This document shows, piece after piece, positions 18,944 through 26,018 of a DNA stretch of 26,095 bases. The stretch covers positions 1-26,095 of the IMG/VR virus record IMGVR_UViG_3300017967_000178. One strand, given 5' to 3'. The notes under the pieces were generated by a model. It did not search any database. It was not told the origin of the DNA and worked only from the letters and a program-made list of their open reading frames with translations. Position 1 is the stretch's first letter. The number at the start of each line of letters is the position of its first letter. The position numbers and the translations under genes were made by a program. The stretch comes from a virus.

Positions 18944-20610
18944 TGGCGTATACTACTACTTGGTCTGTATCCACATATGCTAGTGCTGACAATGTGCAGT
19001 TCGGGCATTGGTACAGTCAGCGAAATCCTAAATTGGATGGAATGACCATCGGAACAGTTATGTCTATCTTTAGAGATAAGACAGGCAACTGGGGTACTCT
19101 TGATGGAACTCTTACATCTAGGTTTCCTGGATGGATTGAATGTGATGGTAGAACAGTAAGTGCAGAAGATTTTCCAGATTTGTTTGATGCGATTGGAACA
19201 AAATATGGTGGTACTGCTACAAAAACACAGAGCGGTAACACATATACCTATTCTGGAAATTTTGTACTACCAAACTATCACAACAGAAAATTATTTGGTA
19301 TTGGAAATGTAGATGGTAACTCTCCATCCTCTCCTTCTATAGTTACTTACAAAGGTCCAGATGTTACTCAAGGTGCTAGTGGAGATTCTACTACTGTCGG
19401 ATCTAGTGGTGGAAACTGGTTTATTAAAAAAATTGATGCGATTGGCGATCCTCCAGATGAACAAGTTTACCCTGGTATTACTGAACCAGATGGTCAGGTT
19501 GTAGGATTTCAATTGTGGCAAAATGAGGATATTCCTACGGATGGATATGTAACCAAAGCTATTGGTGAATGGGTACAAAGAAATGAGGGTGGTACTCAAA
19601 ACTGGTGGAATAATATAAATGAATTCCAAGAGGCAGATATTACAATTAGTGGTGGTACTGGCACTGGACTGCAAATTAGAGTAAGAGCAGAAGCACAATA
19701 TGAGGATGATGGAGTTACTGTTGGGGACACCAGATTTAAAATTCTTTCTGTATTAAATCCTGGCGAAGGATATGCTGTGGGTGATACAATGAATATCACA
19801 TTTCCATCAGCTGCCCCTGGTGGAGGAACTATTACTTTTAATCCTGGTCTTAGGGTTCTGACAGTAACAGATGAATTTACTACTAACACGGAAGGTAAGT
19901 TCTTTAAGTTAGGTTCTCTTTCAACAACTGGCATCGATGGCATTCAAGGTCAGACAGAGTTTAATATTGTTGGTAATTTGACAGCAGCTATTGGACCCTT
20001 GGGAGGCACACCAACTATTCCAGCGCAACACACTCATGATATTATTTCAGCGACTGTAGATGCTATTGGTGTCGGATATGTTGCGTGGGGAACTCCTGCT
20101 TTCTATCAAATTGGTACTGGTGAAATTGGTTCCGCTACTTATTCGAGCATCGGTTATAATACTGTAGTATCTCCTGGTGGAGAACTTAACTTTACCTTCA
20201 ACAACTATTGGGCGGGAACTGCTCAAAACAGCATTCCTGGACTTCCTAGCGGAGGTAATGCATCTGCTGGTATTGGTGTAAACGAAGTCCAAGGCAATAT
20301 GATTGTCTATAACCCAGGAACATTACTGACACATACGCACTATTTACAGCAGAATGATTTTGGTGACGCTGAAAATGTATATGGATATGGTAATGAAAAT
20401 GGGGGAGGTATTTCTGCTGGAGGCATGGCAACCAATAATACAACAACTATTAATTTTTCTCAAACAGATCTCGCTATTGCTGCAAATGAACCATCATTTG
20501 AGTTAAACTTGTCCAAGACAGTTGTACCTACACCATCTCTTGTACCAGAAACCACTATTCCACTGTTGACTAAATACCATCGAGTCAAGTATATTATTAA
20601 AGCATACTGA
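18943..20610 (+). CDS. Tail collar domain protein 3
   Basis: A collar domain lies at about residues 36-122: GTVMSIFRD, FPGWIECDGRTV, EDFPDLFDAIG and FVLPNYHNRKLFGIG. It is preceded by about 35 extra residues. Two His-X-His motifs follow, HTH at His363/His365 and HTH at His464/His466, and the C-terminus reads RVKYIIKAY, like the other two collar proteins. The middle part (about residues 125-350) is Gly/Thr-rich and unassigned; it may be where host specificity varies. The ATG overlaps the adhesin stop in TAATG. By family it is a short-tail-fibre-like structural protein. Why this phage needs three collar proteins in one operon is not evident. Confidence 0.83.
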   Translation: MAYTTTWSVSTYASADNVQFGHWYSQRNPKLDGMTIGTVMSIFRDKTGNWGTLDGTLTSRFPGWIECDGRTVSAEDFPDLFDAIGTKYGGTATKTQSGNTYTYSGNFVLPNYHNRKLFGIGNVDGNSPSSPSIVTYKGPDVTQGASGDSTTVGSSGGNWFIKKIDAIGDPPDEQVYPGITEPDGQVVGFQLWQNEDIPTDGYVTKAIGEWVQRNEGGTQNWWNNINEFQEADITISGGTGTGLQIRVRAEAQYEDDGVTVGDTRFKILSVLNPGEGYAVGDTMNITFPSAAPGGGTITFNPGLRVLTVTDEFTTNTEGKFFKLGSLSTTGIDGIQGQTEFNIVGNLTAAIGPLGGTPTIPAQHTHDIISATVDAIGVGYVAWGTPAFYQIGTGEIGSATYSSIGYNTVVSPGGELNFTFNNYWAGTAQNSIPGLPSGGNASAGIGVNEVQGNMIVYNPGTLLTHTHYLQQNDFGDAENVYGYGNENGGGISAGGMATNNTTTINFSQTDLAIAANEPSFELNLSKTVVPTPSLVPETTIPLLTKYHRVKYIIKAY

Positions 20611-20618
20611 GGTAGATT

Positions 20619-21278
20619 ATGGGAGCACAACCGATTCGTCCACTAGAATTGATGGACGATCCAAATATCACGCAGTCCGATTTTACGGACTTTATTGGAG
20701 TTTGGGAAAATTTTGTACCAAAAACTAGGTGTGAGGCACTTATTAAACACTTTGAAAATGTCGCTAACAACGCTTCCGTTGCTCAAAGTTTTGATGATGC
20801 TATTGGTGGGTCAATTGCTGATGGCACAAACCAATTTCCGAATGGTTCACTAGGTAGAAAAGATGAATCAATTCTGTTAAATTATTCCGATCCTAATCTA
20901 AACTATGAGGTGAATCAATATCTTACCGCGTGTGTTCAGCACTATGTAAAAAAATATGATCAGTTGAAACATGGTAAGTATGTATCTGAAGATTCAAAGA
21001 TGCAGAAAACAAAACCAGGCGGTGGATATCATGTTTGGCATTATGAAAGTGCAGGATTTGGACACCATGCTAGAGAGTTGGTGTGGATCATTTATCTAAA
21101 TGATATGCCAGATGGTGAGGCAGAGACTGAATTTCTTTATCAGCGTAGAAGAATCAAACCAACTGTAGGAACAGTAGTTGTTTGGCCAGCAGGTATGACA
21201 CATGTACATAAAGGCAACACGGTGTTCACTCAAGATAAATACATTTTGACAGGATGGTACATTAAGGTTCCAAATTAA
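20619..21278 (+). CDS. 2OG-Fe(II) oxygenase, prolyl-4-hydroxylase-like
   Basis: The second half of this 219-residue protein carries a double-stranded beta-helix oxygenase pattern. GGGYHVWHYE gives a probable first iron-ligand pair His141-x-Glu143 (HxE instead of the commoner HxD). LVWIIYLND is the following strand. TVVVWPAGMTHVHKG gives the distal His195 (or His197), and Lys207 in DKYILTGWY is the likely 2-oxoglutarate contact. Length and order fit prolyl-4-hydroxylase-like phage enzymes. A real Shine-Dalgarno sequence (GAGG, six bases from the ATG) lies between the collar gene and this start, unlike most genes here. Such enzymes hydroxylate a protein or small-molecule carbon using O2 and 2-oxoglutarate. 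The substrate is unknown; the position after the fibre genes makes a virion protein plausible. Confidence 0.75.
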   Translation: MGAQPIRPLELMDDPNITQSDFTDFIGVWENFVPKTRCEALIKHFENVANNASVAQSFDDAIGGSIADGTNQFPNGSLGRKDESILLNYSDPNLNYEVNQYLTACVQHYVKKYDQLKHGKYVSEDSKMQKTKPGGGYHVWHYESAGFGHHARELVWIIYLNDMPDGEAETEFLYQRRRIKPTVGTVVVWPAGMTHVHKGNTVFTQDKYILTGWYIKVPN

Positions 21279-21279
21279 A

Positions 21280-22227
21280 ATGGCAGAATACTTCTATCAA
21301 AAACCAACGGACGACGAGATTAGGGAATTTTGGTCGAAGACCATTAGACCTAGAGAGTCTGTCATGGAGTTGAATTTTGCCGAAAAGGCAGTCACTCTCG
21401 GTAATGTTGCAGAGGGAGGAAGAACTACATTTGTCGATGAAAAAGCATGGACAGATATTGTTCTTCCCGCTATTTCTGCCGAGTGGCATGATCCTGGCAA
21501 GGATGAAATTAAAATTTTAGTCCTTTATAGTGATAACACATATCTTTGCTTCAGAAAGAAAATTAGATATGAATTTGACACAAATTCAACTAGGTGGGTA
21601 GATTATACCTATAAGAAGGGAAATGTTTCTGATGTAAAAGCAATTTACGAGACAATTCGTGCAGTTGCTATAATCCAAAAAGAAGCGAAGGAAGCAGAAC
21701 TCCTAGAAGAAGTTAGAAAGTTGAATCTAGAAGCACTTGACTATTACTATGATAGTAAGTGGTACAAGAAAATGGATGAAATTCAGAAATTACTATTGTA
21801 CTCTGATTTTAGAGTCCTTCCTGATGCACCTCAAAAATTTGATGGTGAGAGAGATCTGTGGATCACTTGGAGACAAAGACTTAGAACGCTTCTTCCAAAG
21901 AATCCAAGAGAAGAGTTTGCAGATAACTTCGAGATGTTTAAATTTGTACAAACTCTCAAGTATCCAATTGATCCTAGAGTTTATCTAGATATGTACCCAG
22001 ATCGTGATGTTGAATATCTATCAACTGATGATCAGTTTAAAAAGTATGACTTCCAAGTTTCGAAAGATTTTGTTGGTAAGACACAATTGAACTTGATTCA
22101 GTTCTTAGAGACATATGATGCTAATACTAGACCTATTGAGAAAAAGGTGTTAGACTTAGCAAAGCAATTACGATTAGAGACTGTATACGAAGGATTGAAC
22201 TACGAAAAATTTGTTGCTGAAGAGTGA
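21280..22227 (+). CDS. Hypothetical protein, possible tail/fibre assembly chaperone
   Basis: I do not recognise the whole 315-residue protein. Residues about 118-155 are strongly charged and heptad-like (KEAKEAELLEEVRKLNLEA), suggesting a coiled coil. Residues 194-232 (LWITWRQRLRTLLP followed later by LKYPIDP) resemble the W-x-x-[YW]-R-x-x-LR-x-L ... P-x-x-P signature at the end of phage tail-fibre assembly chaperones. No catalytic motif or membrane segment is seen. It starts 1 base after the preceding oxygenase stop and is followed 3 bases later by another oxygenase. Assembly proteins commonly sit right behind fibre genes, which supports but does not prove the call. Confidence 0.45.
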   Translation: MAEYFYQKPTDDEIREFWSKTIRPRESVMELNFAEKAVTLGNVAEGGRTTFVDEKAWTDIVLPAISAEWHDPGKDEIKILVLYSDNTYLCFRKKIRYEFDTNSTRWVDYTYKKGNVSDVKAIYETIRAVAIIQKEAKEAELLEEVRKLNLEALDYYYDSKWYKKMDEIQKLLLYSDFRVLPDAPQKFDGERDLWITWRQRLRTLLPKNPREEFADNFEMFKFVQTLKYPIDPRVYLDMYPDRDVEYLSTDDQFKKYDFQVSKDFVGKTQLNLIQFLETYDANTRPIEKKVLDLAKQLRLETVYEGLNYEKFVAEE

Positions 22228-22230
22228 TTT

Positions 22231-22875
22231 ATGATTTATGAATATGATATGCTCCCAAAAGGAGTTGTGAAAAATATATTAGATTTCTATCAGTTCTGTG
22301 AGTTTACTGATGGATCTTGGTCTGGATCTTCAAAGCGAGAACTCAAATATAATGAACAATTGTTGGATCAAGTTCATTATCCAACAATGGTTTCCTTGAT
22401 GAACAAGTATATCTCTGAAAATCAGGGATTTAATTATTATTTCATGCCTCGGGGTCATACACATCCAAACTTTCTTAGATATAAAGAAGGGATGCATTAT
22501 GATTGGCATAATGATATGTGGATTATGGATGGTATCAAGACAGATTATAGTATAACTGTATTTCTTAGTGAACCCGATGAGTATGAAGGTGGGGAGTTGG
22601 AAATTAAGGTTGGCGATTCTGTTAGAGAATATAAACTTGAAGCAGGTAGAGGAGTAATTTATCATACAGGACTTCAACATAGAGTTAAACCAGTTATTAG
22701 TGGTGAACGAAATGTAGTTACATGGTGGTTCTGCTCTATGATTGATAATGGTAAAGTTCGAGATATACTCACTGATTTCTCTCGTGTTCTTTCTGAACTT
22801 GATCATGACCATCCATTGAAATGGAAATTTGAAACTATTCGTCAAAATTTGATTAGAGAACATGCAACTTTCTGA
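22231..22875 (+). CDS. PKHD-type 2OG-Fe(II) hydroxylase (YbiX/PiuC-like)
   Basis: The core FLRYKEGMHYDWHND, then ITVFLSEPDEYEGGELEI, then GVIYHTGLQHRVKPV, then GERNVVTWWFCSM follows the order and spacing of the PKHD-type hydroxylase family (YbiX/PiuC). Likely iron ligands are His93, Asp95 and His150, with Arg160 contacting 2-oxoglutarate. At 214 residues it is close to the usual family length, and the C-terminal helix after SM (VRDILTDFSRVLSELD) is also typical. All expected catalytic residues appear present, so it is probably active. It overlaps the next oxygenase by 14 bases. The substrate is unknown; bacterial relatives are often linked to iron uptake genes. Confidence 0.85.
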   Translation: MIYEYDMLPKGVVKNILDFYQFCEFTDGSWSGSSKRELKYNEQLLDQVHYPTMVSLMNKYISENQGFNYYFMPRGHTHPNFLRYKEGMHYDWHNDMWIMDGIKTDYSITVFLSEPDEYEGGELEIKVGDSVREYKLEAGRGVIYHTGLQHRVKPVISGERNVVTWWFCSMIDNGKVRDILTDFSRVLSELDHDHPLKWKFETIRQNLIREHATF

Positions 22876-23380
22876 TATTGTAGAATACCAAAACTTTTTT
22901 GGTCCTACGGATTTCTTATCAATCACAAGATCTATAAGCAATAAACCGTGGTATTGGGGTCATGTAAGTCATCCAAAACAAAGTCAGGGACTTCCTCCAT
23001 TTTGGCAGATGCCTCTGAATGATGACAAGTTCTTTACTAACTATCTCCTAAATAAGATTGAAGAAAATACTGGCGTTGAATATGACCTTGAGCGTGTTTA
23101 CGCAAATGGTCAAACCTATGGTATGAGAGGCAGTATTCATCAAGATGGTTTTGATGAGAGTTGTAGAACTCTACTATATTATCCAGTTGAAACTTGGAAT
23201 CCAGAGTGGAATGGCAAAACTGCTTTTAAACTTGGATCTGAATATCGTTATGTTGTTCCTGAACCAAATAAAGCAGTTATATTTCCTGGTGCAATACCAC
23301 ATTGGGCAGAAGAAACTTCAAGAACATTTGCTGGACTAAGAATAACAATCGCATGGAAGCTCTTCATTAAAGTAAAATGA
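22862..23380 (+). CDS. 2OG-Fe(II) oxygenase
   Basis: This 172-residue protein has YGMRGSIHQDG (His93-x-Asp95), a strand and turn CRTLLYYPVETWNPEWNGKT, then AVIFPGAIPHWAEET (His147) and FAGLRITIAWKL (Arg160). This is the standard HxD...H...R layout of a small 2OG-Fe(II) oxygenase, similar to those frequently found in cyanomyoviruses. The start overlaps the previous gene by 14 bases. An ATG at this position gives a family-like N-terminus, so I keep it. The stop overlaps the next start as ATGA. Residue layout suggests an active enzyme; substrate unknown. Confidence 0.8.
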   Translation: MQLSDIVEYQNFFGPTDFLSITRSISNKPWYWGHVSHPKQSQGLPPFWQMPLNDDKFFTNYLLNKIEENTGVEYDLERVYANGQTYGMRGSIHQDGFDESCRTLLYYPVETWNPEWNGKTAFKLGSEYRYVVPEPNKAVIFPGAIPHWAEETSRTFAGLRITIAWKLFIKVK

Positions 23381-23712
23381 ACTATCAGGTATACGAATTT
23401 CAAGAAATCATTGAGCAGGCAATCCAATGGAGGAGAAGACCTACTGTTTTCGTTCGTAATATCGGTCCACGAGCAATCACGGACGAAGCAAAGAGAAATG
23501 AAGTTTATGGCACATACAGAATGCTGTTAACTTCTGATGTGATGCAAGGACTTTTGAACAATGAATATATTTTCATCTCGTTTGACGATCTAGATGATGC
23601 TAGAGCATACGCTGTTGATAATTTCCCACGCAACTCTAATGGTGATCCTGATTTTTATATTAGGGTCGAAGTATATGATAATGAAGGAAGAATCGAGTAC
23701 CATAACAGATAA
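23377..23712 (+). CDS. Hypothetical protein, 111 residues
   Basis: I do not recognise this gene. It starts by ATGA overlap with the preceding oxygenase and ends 2 bases before the next gene, so it is very likely real. The protein is acidic towards the C-terminus and soluble-looking, with a basic patch QWRRRPTVFVRN near residues 18-29, a helix-like TYRMLLTSDVMQGLL segment, and a FDDLDDARAYAVDNFP stretch. No signal peptide, membrane segment or known catalytic motif is visible. It may be an accessory partner of the neighbouring oxygenases or a small structural protein; neither can be chosen from sequence. Confidence 0.7.
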   Translation: MNYQVYEFQEIIEQAIQWRRRPTVFVRNIGPRAITDEAKRNEVYGTYRMLLTSDVMQGLLNNEYIFISFDDLDDARAYAVDNFPRNSNGDPDFYIRVEVYDNEGRIEYHNR

Positions 23713-23714
23713 TC

Positions 23715-24578
23715 ATGGCAGTAACCGAACATTATATGGGTGCTCAAGAGCACAGTATTAACACAGAGACATTCTTAAATTACCATAGATATGTTCCTCA
23801 GGCATATGTAAAGTATGATCTGATTGCTGAACCTGCTCGTTTAAAGTTGCAAGAGTTTTGGGATTTCATTGTAAAAGCAACTATTAGACCAGGATTTAAT
23901 TCTACAGCAGTTTTAAAAAAGAATGATTCTGGAGTCTGGTTTACGACTGTAGATAATACATTTTCTGAAGATCTTGCATTCCATGCATATAGCACCGTAG
24001 ACTATAGTTCTGTTGATCGTGATGAACTATATGGTTTGTTTGGTAAACAGGAACCACAGTTAATGTGTGCATTAAGACAGGAAAAACTTGATATTGGTTT
24101 AGAGGGAGTATCTATTTCTCCTGATGGTGAGATACAGAAGTATATTTTTGTATTCAGACCTAATTCACATGTTCTGTCACTCTTGAATCTACCAAACTAT
24201 GAGAATATGCAGAAGTTTGTAGATCTCAGTTTTGAAGAGTTTAAGACATCTACCACTGCTTCCACATCATTCAGTTCACCAATTCGCTTGCAAGTTGATC
24301 CAGAAGATGATACACTGTCTGTAGAATTTGTCAGTGCCTTCTTCCAGAAAGATTTCTACATTAGTGGTGGCAATCATGATACTTATCTCAATAGAAAAAA
24401 CCTCTATTTTGATAGAATGATCGAATCTGAGTTGTTAACAGAAGATGAGGTTGCATATTGCAAAACAAATAGTCCATCTTGGCAGCAATTCTCTATCAAG
24501 TTTAAGTATAGAGGTGGAGAACTAATTGATAAGAAACTGTACACATTCGATGTAAGTGATTTTGAAACTGTAGTATGA
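23715..24578 (+). CDS. Hypothetical protein, 287 residues
   Basis: I do not recognise this gene. It is a soluble mixed alpha/beta protein with no signal peptide. Two beta-hairpin-like phrases resemble one another: GEIQKYIFVF at residues 138-147 and GELIDKKLYTF at 268-278. A DxDxLSVEFVSAFFQ-like strand lies between them. There is no HxD...H...R oxygenase set, so it is not another copy of its neighbours. It begins 2 bases after the previous stop and its stop overlaps the next start (ATGA), so it is clearly part of the operon. A sugar- or prenyl-type transferase fold was considered from the repeated hairpins but is not supported enough to name. Confidence 0.65.
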   Translation: MAVTEHYMGAQEHSINTETFLNYHRYVPQAYVKYDLIAEPARLKLQEFWDFIVKATIRPGFNSTAVLKKNDSGVWFTTVDNTFSEDLAFHAYSTVDYSSVDRDELYGLFGKQEPQLMCALRQEKLDIGLEGVSISPDGEIQKYIFVFRPNSHVLSLLNLPNYENMQKFVDLSFEEFKTSTTASTSFSSPIRLQVDPEDDTLSVEFVSAFFQKDFYISGGNHDTYLNRKNLYFDRMIESELLTEDEVAYCKTNSPSWQQFSIKFKYRGGELIDKKLYTFDVSDFETVV

Positions 24579-25141
24579 TTCTTGGTAATATTATTCATGA
24601 GTACAAACTTGATTGTGATCAAATAAACAAACAAGTAATTGATTTTCTCTACGACTATAAAAAAGTAAAATCTGATTCTGATGTCAGGTCCAATAGAAAT
24701 GGATGGCAGAAGAATCATTTAGAAGTATTTCCACAACTCAAACCACTGACAGATCTGATTGCTGTTGAGTTTGAGAAATTTATTATCAACGAAATGTTGC
24801 CACTGGTAGAAACTAGATTCTATCTTGGTAATCTGTTCTGCAATATTAATCCTCCTGGAGCAGGAAATGTTCCTCATGTACATCAGGGAGATTTTACTGG
24901 TGTATATTATTTGCAAGCACCTGAAGATTGTGGTATACTAGGAATCCTGAACCCACATCAATGTTCAAATACTGCAAGAATGACAGCATTGTTTGCTGCT
25001 GTTAAATTAGAACAGAAAATTGTTCCCGCTGCTGGTGTAGGATATTTCTTCCCAACACATCTTGTCCATTATGTTGAGGAGAATAGATCGACTGAGGATA
25101 GAATTTCATTGTCATACAATATTAATGTTGAACCAAAATGA
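24575..25141 (+). CDS. 2OG-Fe(II) oxygenase, TIGR02466-like
   Basis: Conserved stretches are CNINPPGAGNVPHVHQGDF, then FTGVYYLQAPEDCGIL, then VGYFFPTHLVHYVEEN and RISLSYNIN. They match in order the putative 2OG-Fe(II) oxygenase family I know as TIGR02466/PF13759, widespread in cyanophages and marine bacteria. Metal-site candidates are His101 and His103 (an HxH pair, as usual for this family, rather than HxD), the distal His165, and Arg176 for 2-oxoglutarate. The start is coupled to the preceding gene by ATGA, and its stop overlaps the next start in the same way. The reaction is presumed O2- and 2-oxoglutarate-dependent; the substrate is unknown for the family as far as I know. Confidence 0.85.
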   Translation: MILGNIIHEYKLDCDQINKQVIDFLYDYKKVKSDSDVRSNRNGWQKNHLEVFPQLKPLTDLIAVEFEKFIINEMLPLVETRFYLGNLFCNINPPGAGNVPHVHQGDFTGVYYLQAPEDCGILGILNPHQCSNTARMTALFAAVKLEQKIVPAAGVGYFFPTHLVHYVEENRSTEDRISLSYNINVEPK

Positions 25142-25722
25142 TTTGCAGAGTTCTTGATGGATTATTTGATCCCGTCTATCTACATCAAATAGACGCACTG
25201 GTGAGAGATATTCCCCTGTGTACAAATAATATTGCTAATAGGAAAACATATCCTTATGGTACAGAGGGCACACATAGATTAATGGGTCAGATTCTATTCA
25301 ATCGTGAAGATATTAATACTATCACTACATTGAAACCAGAATGTGAGGAATTTTTCAAGATACTCAAGGTAGTTGAGAAAGAACTCAATGCATACTTCTA
25401 TTGCTCTCAGATTACTGTTAATGTTCAGCACTCTGGGTGTGATGGTACTACACATGTTGACAGTCCTGACCCAAACGACTATACTATCTTACTGATGTCT
25501 AATGGCATTTGGAAACAAGAGTGGGGAGGAAAGTTTCAATTGATTGCAGATGATGAAGTTCTTGAAGAACATGACTATATTCCTGGTAGAGTCATTGTAG
25601 TGCCATCAAAGCACCCTCATAGAGGTCTTGGACCAACAGAACCATATGTGTATAGGTCATCTGTAGCATTTAGAGTAACTCCTCTCGATTATCATCTTCG
25701 TAAGAATTATCAAGGACAGTAA
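25138..25722 (+). CDS. 2OG-Fe(II) oxygenase
   Basis: This 194-residue protein has CDGTTHVDSPDP (His106-x-Asp108), then YTILLMSNGIWKQEWGG, then PGRVIVVPSKHPHRG (distal His161 or His159) and YVYRSSVAFRV (Arg173). This is a full HxD...H...R set with the GG turn typical of prolyl-4-hydroxylase-like enzymes acting on protein or small-molecule substrates. N-terminal residues 1-90 contain YPYGTEGTHRLMGQILF and two helices that probably cap the barrel. The start overlaps the previous stop (ATGA) and its own stop overlaps the last small gene (TAATG). It is probably active; substrate unknown. Confidence 0.8.
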   Translation: MICRVLDGLFDPVYLHQIDALVRDIPLCTNNIANRKTYPYGTEGTHRLMGQILFNREDINTITTLKPECEEFFKILKVVEKELNAYFYCSQITVNVQHSGCDGTTHVDSPDPNDYTILLMSNGIWKQEWGGKFQLIADDEVLEEHDYIPGRVIVVPSKHPHRGLGPTEPYVYRSSVAFRVTPLDYHLRKNYQGQ

Positions 25723-25952
25723 TGAAAGTACCAACACAATATGAACTGCAGCATATGCAACTACAAGCAATGCTCCGTGATCACAATATCCCAGAGACTG
25801 AGATCAAATACTTGGGTGAATTTGAATACACTGCTGAATACACAGCACATCCAGAATTGCATGGTTACATGATGCATTGGTATCGCATTGCTAATGAACA
25901 TGAAGTTCCTGTCTGTGACATTCAATCTGTGGATCGAGTGGACGATCAATAA
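25722..25952 (+). CDS. Small hypothetical protein, 76 residues
   Basis: I do not recognise this protein. It starts by TAATG overlap with the preceding oxygenase gene, and its stop lies 10 bases before a terminator-like hairpin, so it is the last gene of the unit. It is rich in His and Met in the middle (HPELHGYMMHWYRIANEHE) and acidic at the end (DRVDDQ). No membrane segment or signal peptide is seen. A metal- or enzyme-partner role could be imagined from the His content, but nothing proves it. Confidence 0.6.
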   Translation: MKVPTQYELQHMQLQAMLRDHNIPETEIKYLGEFEYTAEYTAHPELHGYMMHWYRIANEHEVPVCDIQSVDRVDDQ

Positions 25953-25962
25953 ACTGTCACAC

Positions 25963-25983
25963 GGGGTCTTCGGACCCCTTTCT
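25963..25983 (+). terminator. UUCG tetraloop hairpin, probable terminator
   Basis: GGGGTC (25963-25968), loop TTCG, and GACCCC (25973-25978) form a perfect six-pair stem with an exceptionally stable tetraloop, followed by TTTCT. It sits 10 bases after the last stop codon of the long unit and before a new gene. The T-run is short, so termination may be partial. No other such hairpin separates the genes upstream. Confidence 0.75.
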
Positions 25984-26018
25984 CATGCCCTATACTATTC
26001 TCATCAACGACGCACCGC

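Noticed and set aside
22330-22941. 203-codon minus-strand open frame opposite the PKHD-type hydroxylase
   Set aside because: The + strand gene has all catalytic residues of a known family; the antisense frame has no recognisable domain.
25991-25996. TATACT as a possible -10 promoter element before the helicase-like gene
   Set aside because: The position expected for a -35 element falls inside the terminator hairpin and does not resemble TTGACA.
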